NCBI RefSeq assembly: GCF_014653945.1
Contig: NZ_BNAU01000002.1
Coordinates: 1,282,354-1,346,353, forward strand
DNA from: Amycolatopsis deserti
GTDB taxonomy: Bacteria; Actinomycetota; Actinomycetes; Mycobacteriales; Pseudonocardiaceae
DNA length: 64,000 nt
Direction: 5' to 3'
Shown here: piece after piece, positions 23,818 through 31,137 of the stretch
Numbering within the stretch: the stretch's first letter is position 1
Layout of the letters: every line of letters starts with the position of its first letter
The notes under the pieces: generated by a model
Database searches by the model: none
What the model saw: the letters and a program-made list of their open reading frames with translations, nothing else
Told to the model about the DNA's origin: nothing
Program-made: the position numbers and the translations under genes

Positions 23818-24349
23818 GGCAGACGAACAGCTGCGCGCCGACGTCGAGATCCTCTGGCGCTACCACCACCTGGACCACGAGCCCCGGCGGGCCGACGTCG
23901 GCATCGGGCTCGGGAGTCATGATCTCGGCGTCGCCGGCTATACCGCGGAGCTTTACCACGCGGGGCGGTTTCCGCTGGTCGTCTTCACCGGGGCCAACGC
24001 GCCCACCACCGTCGACCTGTTCCCGCGTGGGGAAGCCGTCCACTTCGCCGAGCACGCGTGCGCCCGAGGGGTGCCGGCCCGCGAGAACATCACCTTCACC
24101 CGCGAACTGCTCCGCGATCAAGACATCCGCGATGTCACGCTCATCTCGCGCCCTTACCAGCAACGCCGCGCCTACGCGACCTGCCGCAGGCTCTGGCCCG
24201 AGGTCGACATCGTCTGCGCCGCGAAGCCCGCACAATGCATCACCGTCTACGCCGAGCGCGGCTTCGCCATCCCGCAACCCCTCCCCGCGACCGTCCGGGC
24301 CGCCCTGCAACGCCTCATCGACGCCGGCTTCACCAAGCGCCTGGTCTAG
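23810..24349 (+). CDS. YdcF/ElyC-family DUF218 protein
   Basis: A 179-residue protein from TTG 23810. The DUF218 fold shows as ADVGIGLGSHDLGVAGYTAE (usual G-x-G-S-x-D pattern), LVVFTGANAPTT, GEAVHFAEHACARGVP, and DVTLISRPYQQRRAYATC for the typical 'vss.yH..Ra' strand. This family includes SanA/ElyC envelope proteins and soluble Rossmann-like enzymes. No membrane segment is present here, so this one is cytoplasmic. It is joined to the P-loop kinase by overlap, which suggests they act on the same metabolite. Confidence 0.72.
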   Translation: MSEADEQLRADVEILWRYHHLDHEPRRADVGIGLGSHDLGVAGYTAELYHAGRFPLVVFTGANAPTTVDLFPRGEAVHFAEHACARGVPARENITFTRELLRDQDIRDVTLISRPYQQRRAYATCRRLWPEVDIVCAAKPAQCITVYAERGFAIPQPLPATVRAALQRLIDAGFTKRLV

Positions 24350-24375
24350 CGGTTCCCCGGGATGCGCCCAGCCGG

Positions 24376-24597
24376 TCAGCCCGGGACAGCCAGTGACGAC
24401 ACGCACTCCCGGCACCGCGGCAGTTTGCGCCACGCGTGGGTCCGGTCGGACGGGATGCAGCGCCTCCCGCAGTTGGACCTCAGCCCCGTCCTCGGGTGGT
24501 AGTCGCGCGCTGGGGAGACCCAGTGGGTGGCCCCGGCCTCGCTGTCGGGGAGCCAGCCCCAGTAGACGCACAGTTCCAAAGGCGATCTGCCGTGCAT
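24376..24597 (-). CDS. Small cysteine-containing hypothetical protein
   Basis: A 73-residue protein with a GCGAGG ribosome site 9 nt before ATG 24597. It contains LELCVYWGWLPDSEAGATHWV, and then cysteines arranged SNCGRRC…KLPRCRECVSS, which could form a small zinc-binding knuckle (C-x3-C…C-x2-C). I do not recognise the family. GC at third positions is high across the frame. It is isolated between YdcF (convergent) and the SnoaL gene. Confidence 0.4.
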   Translation of the reverse strand: MHGRSPLELCVYWGWLPDSEAGATHWVSPARDYHPRTGLRSNCGRRCIPSDRTHAWRKLPRCRECVSSLAVPG

Positions 24598-24681
24598 GCG
24601 CGGCATCCTCGCCGGGCGTCAGCACAACGAACCACAGCCACACCGCCGGTAACGCACCGCTTACGCAGGCGCCCCCACTGT

Positions 24682-25128
24682 TTACCCGGACACCTGCCGC
24701 GCCGTCGCCATCGCGCGCTCGGTCTCCCAGAACGCCCGCATCGACCGGACCAGACCGTCGGCACCCACCCGGTACACGAACACGCCCTCGGTATCCACCC
24801 GGTACCCGCCGGGCAGGTATGTCGTGATCGTGCCGACGTTCGCCACCTCGTCACCCGCCGCGAAGGAATCCTTGATCACGAACTCGAACCGCTCGACCTT
24901 CGCGATCGTCAGCTCCCAGAACGCCGCGATCCCCTCGTGCCCGTGGTGCCCGCGGCCCTCCTCGTCGAACATCGACTTGCCGACCGGGTCCTCGACCACC
25001 GCGTCTGCAGCGAACAACGCCAGCCACTCGTCCTTGGCGCCGCGGCAGGTCGCGTTCATCGACTTCCACGACGCGACCCGCGCCGGCGGTTGCTCGGCAT
25101 CGACGTCCCAGCACACCTGAACACCCAT
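24682..25128 (-). CDS. SnoaL-like/ketosteroid-isomerase-fold protein
   Basis: A 148-residue NTF2-fold protein. It contains SWKSMNATCRGAKDEWLALF, then AADAVVEDPVGKSMFDEEG, where the aspartates before 'P-G' are typical of the SnoaL/nuclear-transport-factor-2 cavity, then FEFVIKDSFAAGDEVAN and the final FWETERAM helix. The ligand is probably a hydrophobic metabolite such as a steroid, and it may be an isomerase or hydrolase. The start lies 11 nt after the stop of the LLM oxidoreductase gene, so both share one message. Confidence 0.75.
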   Translation of the reverse strand: MGVQVCWDVDAEQPPARVASWKSMNATCRGAKDEWLALFAADAVVEDPVGKSMFDEEGRGHHGHEGIAAFWELTIAKVERFEFVIKDSFAAGDEVANVGTITTYLPGGYRVDTEGVFVYRVGADGLVRSMRAFWETERAMATARQVSG

Positions 25129-25139
25129 GGCACACCCCT

Positions 25140-26009
25140 TCAGAACCGGGAAATGATCTCGTCGGCGAACTTGCGGATCGCGTCCTTCTTCGGGCCGATC
25201 GGATCGCCGAACCCGACACCCTCGAACACCCACGGCTGCGTCACGATGTCGGTCACGCCGATCTCGGCCTGCGCGCGGTAGCCGTCCAGCCCGAACCGGT
25301 CGATGCACACCGCCTGGATCTCGAACGGCACGTCGGCCCGCCCGTACTCGGCGCGCAACTCCGCCAGCCGCGCGATCGTCGAGCGCAGGTCGTCGAACTT
25401 CATCATCGCCGAGGACCAGCCGTCGCCCACCCGCGCGGCGCGCTTCAACGCCACTTCGGTGTGCCCGCCGATGTAGAACGGCACGTGCTCCGACGGCGCC
25501 GGGCTCATCTGAAGCTTGTCGAAGTCGAAGTACTCGCCGTGGTACTCGACCATCCCGCCGTCCAGGATCAGCCGCAGCACCTCGATCGCCTCGTCCACGC
25601 GCTTGCCGCGGTTGGCGTACGGCGCGCCGCACCACTCGAACTCCTCCGGCGACCAGCCCACCCCGAGCCCGAGCCCGAACCGGTTGCCGGACAGCACCGC
25701 GACCGACCCGACCTGCCGCGCGAGCAGCACCGGGTTGCGCGAGCCGAGCTTGAGCACCGACGTGTAGAACTCGATCCGCTCGGTCACCGCGGCCATCGTC
25801 GCGACCGCCACCAGCGGGTCCGCCCACGGCGTGTCCGCGGTCCAGAACCGGCTGCCGTCCGGCGTGTACGGGTACTCGGCGGACACGTGCTCGGAGTAGA
25901 ACAGCGAGTCCGGCAGTGCGATCGAGGAGAAGCCGCACTCCTCGGCGGTGCGCGCCAACTCGGTGAACTGGTCCAGGGGGTTCATCGCGACCGAGAGGGT
26001 GAACTTCAT
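25140..26009 (-). CDS. LLM-class F420-dependent oxidoreductase
   Basis: A 289-residue TIM-barrel luciferase-like protein starting MKFTLSVAMNPLDQFTELAR. Motifs are ALPDSLFYSEH, VLKLGSRNPVLLARQVGSVA, RFGLGLGVGWSPEEFEWCG and PFYIGGHTEVALKRAARVGDGW, all typical of the actinobacterial F420-dependent group. It should transfer hydride between F420 and a carbonyl or enone substrate. It leads an operon with a SnoaL-fold protein. A box fitting the KstR steroid-regulator consensus lies 12 bp upstream of the start, so steroid or sterol side-chain metabolism is a reasonable inference. Confidence 0.82.
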   Translation of the reverse strand: MKFTLSVAMNPLDQFTELARTAEECGFSSIALPDSLFYSEHVSAEYPYTPDGSRFWTADTPWADPLVAVATMAAVTERIEFYTSVLKLGSRNPVLLARQVGSVAVLSGNRFGLGLGVGWSPEEFEWCGAPYANRGKRVDEAIEVLRLILDGGMVEYHGEYFDFDKLQMSPAPSEHVPFYIGGHTEVALKRAARVGDGWSSAMMKFDDLRSTIARLAELRAEYGRADVPFEIQAVCIDRFGLDGYRAQAEIGVTDIVTQPWVFEGVGFGDPIGPKKDAIRKFADEIISRF

Positions 26010-26020
26010 GCGCCCGAGAC

Positions 26021-26034
26021 TATAACGTGTTCTA
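26021..26034. promoter_or_regulatory. KstR-like palindromic box
   Basis: TATAACGTGTTCTA fits tnnAACnnGTTnnA, the operator consensus of KstR, the TetR-family repressor of cholesterol catabolism in mycobacteria and relatives. It lies in the 84-bp gap between the LLM gene and a divergent methyltransferase gene, where it could control either. Confidence 0.5.
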
Positions 26035-26093
26035 GTTTTCGTCGAGAGCGGAACCGCTTGCCCCGCGATTCCCGCAGGTCACAGACTGGGCGG

Positions 26094-26879
26094 ATGATCC
26101 AGGAATTCGCCGGCGAGGTGGCGTCGAACTACGCGAGGTTCCGCCGCGGGTACCGGCCGGAGGTCTTCGACCTGCTGGCGGCGGAGTTCCCGCTCGGCCG
26201 GGTGCTCGACCTGGGTTGTGGCACCGGCCAGCTGACCGCGCCGATGGCCGCCCGGGCCGGCGCGGTGATCGGCATGGACCCCTCGCCCGACATGCTCGCG
26301 CAGGCCCGCGCGGCGGAGATCCCCAACGTCGTCTGGGTGGTCGGCGCGGACACCGACGTGCCGGCCCTGGAGCCGCTGCTCGGCCCGGGCAGCCTCGACC
26401 TGGTCACCATCGGCCAGGCGCTGCACTGGATGGATCCCGGCCCGCTGTTCGCCGCGCTGACCCGGCTGCTGCGGCCCGGCGGCGGGGTCGCGGTGATCGC
26501 CAACGGCACGCCGGTGTGGACGCAGCACAGCCGGTGGGCGACGGCGATCCGGCAGGTGTCCGGCCGCTGGCTGGGCGCGCTGGAGTTCCCGGCGTGCGGC
26601 AGCAGCGAGGACGAGCGCGCGCACTACCGCGAGCTGCTCGACCGGGCCGGGTTCAGCCGGGTGCGGGAACATCGTCTTGATCACACCGAACGGCTGAGCC
26701 TCGACGAAGTGGTCGGCGCCTTCTACTCCGCCAGGGCTCTGGAGAAGCTCGACGCCGCAGGTCGGCGCGGTTTCGACGCCGATCTGCGGGCTGAGCTGCT
26801 GGCCGCCGAACCCGGGGGCGTGTTCAGGGAGGAAGTGCCCGTGCGCGTGCTGTGCGGAACCTGGGAACCAACGGCGTAG
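26094..26879 (+). CDS. Class I SAM-dependent methyltransferase
   Basis: A 261-residue protein. SAM motif I is VLDLGCGTGQLTAPMA (about 37-52), the acidic residue of motif II is in VIGMDPSPDMLAQA, motif III is in DLVTIGQALHWMDP, and the post-motif is RLLRPGGGVAVIANG. The N terminus FAGEVASNYARFRRGYRPEV is typical of the UbiE/small-molecule methyltransferase group. The substrate is unknown. It is divergent from the LLM operon with a KstR-like box between. Confidence 0.85.
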   Translation: MIQEFAGEVASNYARFRRGYRPEVFDLLAAEFPLGRVLDLGCGTGQLTAPMAARAGAVIGMDPSPDMLAQARAAEIPNVVWVVGADTDVPALEPLLGPGSLDLVTIGQALHWMDPGPLFAALTRLLRPGGGVAVIANGTPVWTQHSRWATAIRQVSGRWLGALEFPACGSSEDERAHYRELLDRAGFSRVREHRLDHTERLSLDEVVGAFYSARALEKLDAAGRRGFDADLRAELLAAEPGGVFREEVPVRVLCGTWEPTA

Positions 26880-26925
26880 CGTCCGCGTTGTCCGGTTCAA
26901 GACACCGAACTTCCGGGAGTAAGCC

Positions 26926-27717
26926 ATGGGCACCACGATCACCGTGATCGTGCTCCTCGTCCTCATCGTGGGCGGCATCGCCTACTTCGCGAAGGCTCAG
27001 GCCGCCACCCGGCGGCGCCAGCTCGACGACGCCAAGGCCGACGCGCGGCGCCTGGTCGAGCGCCTGGGCGGGCAGGTGCTGAACCTCGTGGGTTCGAACG
27101 AGCCGGCGAAGCAGGCGCTGGCCGACGCGTCCGAGCGCTACAACGCGGCGGGCTCGCAACTGGAGCAGGCGCAGACGGCCGAGCAGGCCAAGCTCGTCAA
27201 GGAGACCGCCCTGGAGGGCCTCTACTACGTGCGCGCGGCCCGCGAGGCGATGGGCATGGACCCGGGCCCCAAGCTGCCCGAGGAGACCGAGCGCGAGCGC
27301 GCCGGCAAGGTCACCGAGCACCGCAGCGTCGACGTCGAGGGCAGGCACTACGAGGCCTCGCCGAACCCGGGCGACAACACGCCGTACTACTACCCCGGCG
27401 GCCGCGTGGCCGGGCGCCCGGTGCCGCAGGGCTGGTACAGCGAGCCGTGGTGGAAGCCGGCGCTCGTGGCCGGCGCGTGGGGCCTGGGCTCGATGTTCCT
27501 GTTCAGCGCGATGTTCAGCGGCATGGCGGGCATCGCCAGCGCCGAGGCGTGGGAGTCCGGCTACGACGCCGGCCAGGAAGACGCCATCGGCGACGCCGGC
27601 GGTGACATGGGTGACGCCGGTGGCGACGCGGGCGGAGACTTCGGCGGAGACATGGGCGGCGACTTCGGCGGTGGCGATTTCGGTGGCGGGGACTTCGGCG
27701 GCTTCGGCGACTTCTGA
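26926..27717 (+). CDS. Membrane protein with Gly/Asp/Phe-rich C-terminal tail
   Basis: A 263-residue protein. It has one N-terminal transmembrane helix (about 5-24), a charged helical region with heptad-like spacing (about 30-105: RRRQLDDAKADARRLVERLG, ETALEGLYYVRAAREAMGMD), a Tyr/Pro-rich linker, a second hydrophobic segment (about 182-206), and a tail of repeated GGDFGGD/GGGDFGG units (about 217-263). Similar proteins of unknown function occur in actinobacteria. The tail resembles low-complexity, phase-separating or surface-binding sequences. A Shine-Dalgarno GGGAG precedes ATG 26926, and a strong terminator follows. Confidence 0.7.
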   Translation: MGTTITVIVLLVLIVGGIAYFAKAQAATRRRQLDDAKADARRLVERLGGQVLNLVGSNEPAKQALADASERYNAAGSQLEQAQTAEQAKLVKETALEGLYYVRAAREAMGMDPGPKLPEETERERAGKVTEHRSVDVEGRHYEASPNPGDNTPYYYPGGRVAGRPVPQGWYSEPWWKPALVAGAWGLGSMFLFSAMFSGMAGIASAEAWESGYDAGQEDAIGDAGGDMGDAGGDAGGDFGGDMGGDFGGGDFGGGDFGGFGDF

Positions 27718-27728
27718 TTCACCGCACA

Positions 27729-27759
27729 GCGGGCCGGACGCGCAGTCCGGCCCGCTTTT
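27729..27759. terminator. Rho-independent terminator
   Basis: GCGGGCCGGAC (27729-27739) pairs perfectly with GTCCGGCCCGC (27745-27755) around a 5-nt loop, followed by TTTT. It sits between the convergent tail-rich membrane protein gene and nei and terminates the plus-strand gene. Confidence 0.9.
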
Positions 27760-28569
27760 CTACGCCGCCTGGCAGACCGGGCACCAGTAGAGGTTCCGCC
27801 CGGCCAGCTCGGTGTGCGCGACCGGCGAGCCGCAGACCAGGCACGGCTGCCCGGTGCGCCGGTAGACGTAGACCTCGCCGCCGTGCCGGTCCTGCCGCGG
27901 CGCGCGGCCGGTGACCTCGGGCAGGTGCTCGTCGTCCACGGTGTCGATGCGGCCGATCCGCACGCCCTTGCGCATCAGCGTCACGAGGTCGGTCCACATC
28001 TCCTTCCACTGCACCTGGTCCAGCGCCCGGCCGGGCACCATCGGGTTGATCCGGTGCCGGAACAGCACCTCGGCCCGGTAGACGTTGCCGACTCCGGAAA
28101 CGACGCTCTGGTCCATCAGCAGCGCGGCGATCGACGTGCGGGACGCCGAGATCCGCCGCCACGCCTCGTCCGGGCGGGCGTCGCGGCGCAGCGGGTCCGG
28201 GCCGAGGCGCGCCTTGATCGCGTCGACCTCGTCCGGGGTCAGCAGCTCGCACCGGGTCGGTCCGCGCAGGTCCGTCCAATGTGTCCGGCCGGTGAGCCTC
28301 AACCGGACCTGCCCGACCGGCGGGGTTTCCGGCAGCTTGGCCTCGGTGAACGTGCCGTAGAGTCCCAAGTGGACGTGCACGGACCCGAGCGGGCCGAAGT
28401 CGTGGAACAGGTGCTTGCCGTAGGCCTCCGCCTTGAGCATCACCTGACCGTCCAAAAGGGCCGCCTCGCTCGCGAAGCGGCCCTGCGGACTGGAGACGCC
28501 CACCGGCGCGCCCGCGTAGCGCCGCTGGTGCAGGCGGGCGAGCCGGTGGAGGGTGTGCCCTTCGGGCAT
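27760..28569 (-). CDS. nei: Endonuclease VIII-type DNA glycosylase (Fpg/Nei family)
   Basis: A 269-residue bifunctional DNA glycosylase/AP lyase for oxidised bases. The N terminus MPEGHTLHRLARLHQRRYAG gives the catalytic Pro2-Glu3. The helix-two-turn-helix contains LLMDQSVVSGVGNVYRAEVLF, and the C-terminal zinc finger is CLVC…WCPVC. It closely matches my memory of M. tuberculosis Nei1 (Rv2464c) along its length. It overlaps rpiB by a TGATG junction, and the pair is also adjacent in mycobacteria (Rv2464c-Rv2465c). Confidence 0.93.
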   Translation of the reverse strand: MPEGHTLHRLARLHQRRYAGAPVGVSSPQGRFASEAALLDGQVMLKAEAYGKHLFHDFGPLGSVHVHLGLYGTFTEAKLPETPPVGQVRLRLTGRTHWTDLRGPTRCELLTPDEVDAIKARLGPDPLRRDARPDEAWRRISASRTSIAALLMDQSVVSGVGNVYRAEVLFRHRINPMVPGRALDQVQWKEMWTDLVTLMRKGVRIGRIDTVDDEHLPEVTGRAPRQDRHGGEVYVYRRTGQPCLVCGSPVAHTELAGRNLYWCPVCQAA

Positions 28570-29039
28570 CAGGCAGGCAGCGGCGGCGGCGTGCCGGTGC
28601 GCTCGTAGTCGAGCATCTGCTGCACGCGACGGCCGTGCCGCGCGTCCTCCGACGGCGGGGTGTTCAGGAACGTGTCGACGATCGCGGTGGCCTCTTCGAC
28701 CGTGTGCATGCGGGCGCCGATGCCGATCAGCTGCGCGTGGTTGTGCTCGCGGGCGAGCGCGGCGATCTCCGGCTTCCAGGCCAGCGCGGCCCGGGCGCCC
28801 TTCACCTTGTTCGCGGCGATCTGCTCACCGTTGCCCGAACCGCCGATGACGATGCCCAGGCTGCCCTCGTCCGCCACCACTCGGCGGGCGGTCTCGATGC
28901 AGAAGGCCGGGTAGTCGTCGGCGGCGTCGTAGACGGCCGGGCCGATGTCGGTGACCTCGTGGCCCTGGCCCTTCAAGTACTCGACCAGGTGGTTCTTCAG
29001 CTCGAAGCCGGCGTGGTCTGATCCCAAGTAGACGCGCAC
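28569..29039 (-). CDS. rpiB: Ribose-5-phosphate isomerase B
   Basis: A 156-residue protein from GTG 29039, starting VRVYLGSDHAGFELKNHLVE. It has the RpiB phosphate-binding and catalytic features: the conserved D-HA near the N terminus, YPAFCIETARRVV with the active-site Cys, and IVIGGSGNGEQIAANKVKGA. It interconverts ribose-5-phosphate and ribulose-5-phosphate in the pentose phosphate pathway. It is translationally coupled to nei. The ComB-like gene starts 35 bp away on the other strand. Confidence 0.93.
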   Translation of the reverse strand: MRVYLGSDHAGFELKNHLVEYLKGQGHEVTDIGPAVYDAADDYPAFCIETARRVVADEGSLGIVIGGSGNGEQIAANKVKGARAALAWKPEIAALAREHNHAQLIGIGARMHTVEEATAIVDTFLNTPPSEDARHGRRVQQMLDYERTGTPPPLPA

Positions 29040-29073
29040 GGGTTGGAGTCTCGCATCCGGGCCGCAGCCGGGC

Positions 29074-29763
29074 ATGCTGGGGGGTGTGGACGTGTTCGCC
29101 CAGGACGGGCATGACCTGCGGGTGGAGTGGGGCGCGGAGGGGGTCGCCGGGCTGGGGCGGGAGTGCGCGGTGCTGGTCGTCGTGGACGTCCTGTCGTTCA
29201 GCACGACGGTGGACCTCGTGACGGGCCGGGGTGGCCGGGTGCGCCCGCTGCGGTGGCGCGGCGGCCGGGTGCCGCGGCCGGCCGCGGTCGGGCCGGATCC
29301 GGGACTGCTCGACCTGCCGTCCCCGAACGGCGCGACCCTGTGCGCCGCGGTCGCCGAGACGGGCGCGACGGTGCTCGTGGGCTGCCTGCGCAACGCCACC
29401 GCGGTCGCGGCCGCCGCGGACCGGCTGGCCGGCGCGCGCCCGATCGGCATCATCCCGGCCGGCGAACGCTGGGGCATCAACATCACGACGACCGCGTCCG
29501 CCGGGCCGCTGCGCCCGTGCGTGGAGGACCTGCTCGGCGCGGGCGCGATCGCCGCCGCCCTGTCCGGCCGCTCCGCCTCCCCCGAGGCTCTGCTGGCCGC
29601 CACCGCCTACCGCGGCACCGACATCGGCGAAGCCCTGCGAGGATGTGCTTCCGGCCGGGAACTCGCCTGCAACGGCCACCGGCGGGACGTCGAGCTCGCC
29701 GCCGCGGTGGACGTCAGCGCGACGGTCCCCGTCCTCGTCGACGACCTGCTGGAGGCCGCGTGA
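29074..29763 (+). CDS. ComB-like 2-phosphosulfolactate phosphatase family protein
   Basis: A 229-residue protein. It contains CAVLVVVDVLSFSTTVDLVT (the DVLSFSTT metal/phosphate motif of the ComB family), LLDLPSPNGATLCAAVAETG and LVGCLRNATAVA. In archaea ComB makes sulfolactate for coenzyme M. Bacterial members without that pathway have unknown phosphatase roles. It overlaps the metallo-beta-lactamase gene by GTGA, forming a two-gene unit inserted between rpiB and the DsbA gene compared with M. tuberculosis. The start may be ATG 29074 or one of the GTG codons a few residues downstream. Confidence 0.75.
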   Translation: MLGGVDVFAQDGHDLRVEWGAEGVAGLGRECAVLVVVDVLSFSTTVDLVTGRGGRVRPLRWRGGRVPRPAAVGPDPGLLDLPSPNGATLCAAVAETGATVLVGCLRNATAVAAAADRLAGARPIGIIPAGERWGINITTTASAGPLRPCVEDLLGAGAIAAALSGRSASPEALLAATAYRGTDIGEALRGCASGRELACNGHRRDVELAAAVDVSATVPVLVDDLLEAA

Positions 29764-30437
29764 CCTGGCTCGAACTCGCCGACGGCGTGCACGCCCGGCG
29801 CTACGAGCACCTGGACCAGACGCTCGGGCTGGTCGTCGGCACCGAGCGGTGCCTGGTGATCGACACCGGCGGCGACGAGGTGCAGGGCGCGGCCTTCGCG
29901 GCCGAGATCCGTGAGATCACCGCCCTGCCGTGGACGGTGGTGATCACCCACGCCCACTTCGACCACCACTTCGGCACCGCGGCGTTCCTGCCCTGCCCGG
30001 TGTGGGCGCACGAACGCTGCCGCGACGCCCTGGAACGCGAGGGCGAGTCGGACCGGACCGAGTGGGTGCGCCGGTTCGCGGGCAAACCCGAAGCCGACCG
30101 GCTCGCCGCGGCCCGCCTGGTGCTGCCGGACCACCTGGTCACCGACCGCGTCCAGCTCGACCTCGGCGGCCGGGTCGTCCAGCTGGTCCACCCCGGCGTG
30201 GCGCACACCGACCACGACGTGGCCGTGCACGTGCCGGACGCCGGGATCCTCTTCGCCGGTGACCTGGTCGAGCAGGGCGCGCCGCCGTCGGTTGGGCCGG
30301 ACGCGCACCCGGCGAGCTGGCCCGCAGCGCTGGACCGGCTGCTCGCCCTGCGCCCCGCCACGATCGTGCCGGGGCACGGCGACCCGGTGGGCCCGGATTT
30401 CGTGGCCGCCCAGCGGGACGAGCTCAGTCGAAGTTGA
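29760..30437 (+). CDS. Metallo-beta-lactamase-fold hydrolase
   Basis: A 225-residue MBL-fold protein. The metal ligands are [10 protein letters not shown] (HxHxDH), [10 protein letters not shown] (third His), FAGDL (bridging Asp) and the final PGHG. It is a cytoplasmic hydrolase of the glyoxalase II/beta-lactamase-like superfamily, with an unknown ester or thioester substrate. It starts inside the stop of the ComB-like gene. Its last 14 bp overlap the convergent DsbA-family gene. Confidence 0.82.
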   Translation: MTWLELADGVHARRYEHLDQTLGLVVGTERCLVIDTGGDEVQGAAFAAEIREITALPWTVVITHAHFDHHFGTAAFLPCPVWAHERCRDALEREGESDRTEWVRRFAGKPEADRLAAARLVLPDHLVTDRVQLDLGGRVVQLVHPGVAHTDHDVAVHVPDAGILFAGDLVEQGAPPSVGPDAHPASWPAALDRLLALRPATIVPGHGDPVGPDFVAAQRDELSRS

Positions 30438-31035
30438 GCTCGCCGGTGCGGGTGCGCTTCAGCTCGTAGAAGTCGGGGTAGCTCGCCAGCAGCCGGGCAC
30501 CGTCGAACACCTTCACGGCGTCCTCGCCGCGCGGGATCGAGCTGAGCACCGGCCCGAAGAACGCGACCCCGTCGATGTGGATGGTCGGCGTGCCGACGTC
30601 CATGCCGACCGGGTCCATGCCCTCGTGGTGGCTCTTCTTCAGCGCGTCGTCGTACTCGGCGGAGTCGGCCGCCGAGGCGAGGTCGGCGGGAGCGCCCACG
30701 GCCTCCAGCGCCTGGCGGATGACCTCGGGGATGTCCTTGTTGCCCTGGTTGTGGTAGCGGGTGCCGAACTCGGTGTAGAAGTCGCGCAGGATCGCCTCGC
30801 CCTTCTCCTGCGCGAGCGCCGTGGCCACGCGCACCGGGCCCCACGCCTTCTCGAGCAGCTCCTTGTACTCCGCCGGGAGGTCGCGCCCGCTGTTGAGGAC
30901 CGCGAGGCTCATGACGCGGAAGTTCAGGTCGAGGTCGCGCTGCTTCTCCACCTCGAGGATCCAGCGTGAGCTGATCCAGGCGAACGGGCAGACGGGGTCG
31001 AAGTAGAAGTCCACGCGTGTGCGCTCTGCGGTCAT
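30424..31035 (-). CDS. DsbA-family oxidoreductase, Rv2466c-like (mycothiol-dependent reductase)
   Basis: A 203-residue thioredoxin-fold protein with [20 protein letters not shown], then [35 protein letters not shown] and [20 protein letters not shown]. These match M. tuberculosis Rv2466c, a mycothiol-dependent nitroreductase/mycoredoxin-like enzyme, along nearly the whole length. In Rv2466c the active site is CPWC. Here it is Cys16-Pro-Phe-Ala, so the resolving cysteine is missing and a monothiol mechanism relying on mycothiol is expected. It sits beside pepN as in mycobacteria. ATG 31035 is chosen by family alignment. Confidence 0.87.
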   Translation of the reverse strand: MTAERTRVDFYFDPVCPFAWISSRWILEVEKQRDLDLNFRVMSLAVLNSGRDLPAEYKELLEKAWGPVRVATALAQEKGEAILRDFYTEFGTRYHNQGNKDIPEVIRQALEAVGAPADLASAADSAEYDDALKKSHHEGMDPVGMDVGTPTIHIDGVAFFGPVLSSIPRGEDAVKVFDGARLLASYPDFYELKRTRTGELNFD

Positions 31036-31137
31036 GGGTGTTCTCCCTGTGGATGCCGGGGCTGTCAATCCGGCCAACAGCGCGCGGAGTGCACTTGTTC
31101 CCCGCCCGGACATGATTGGATAGCGGGATCACCGAGA

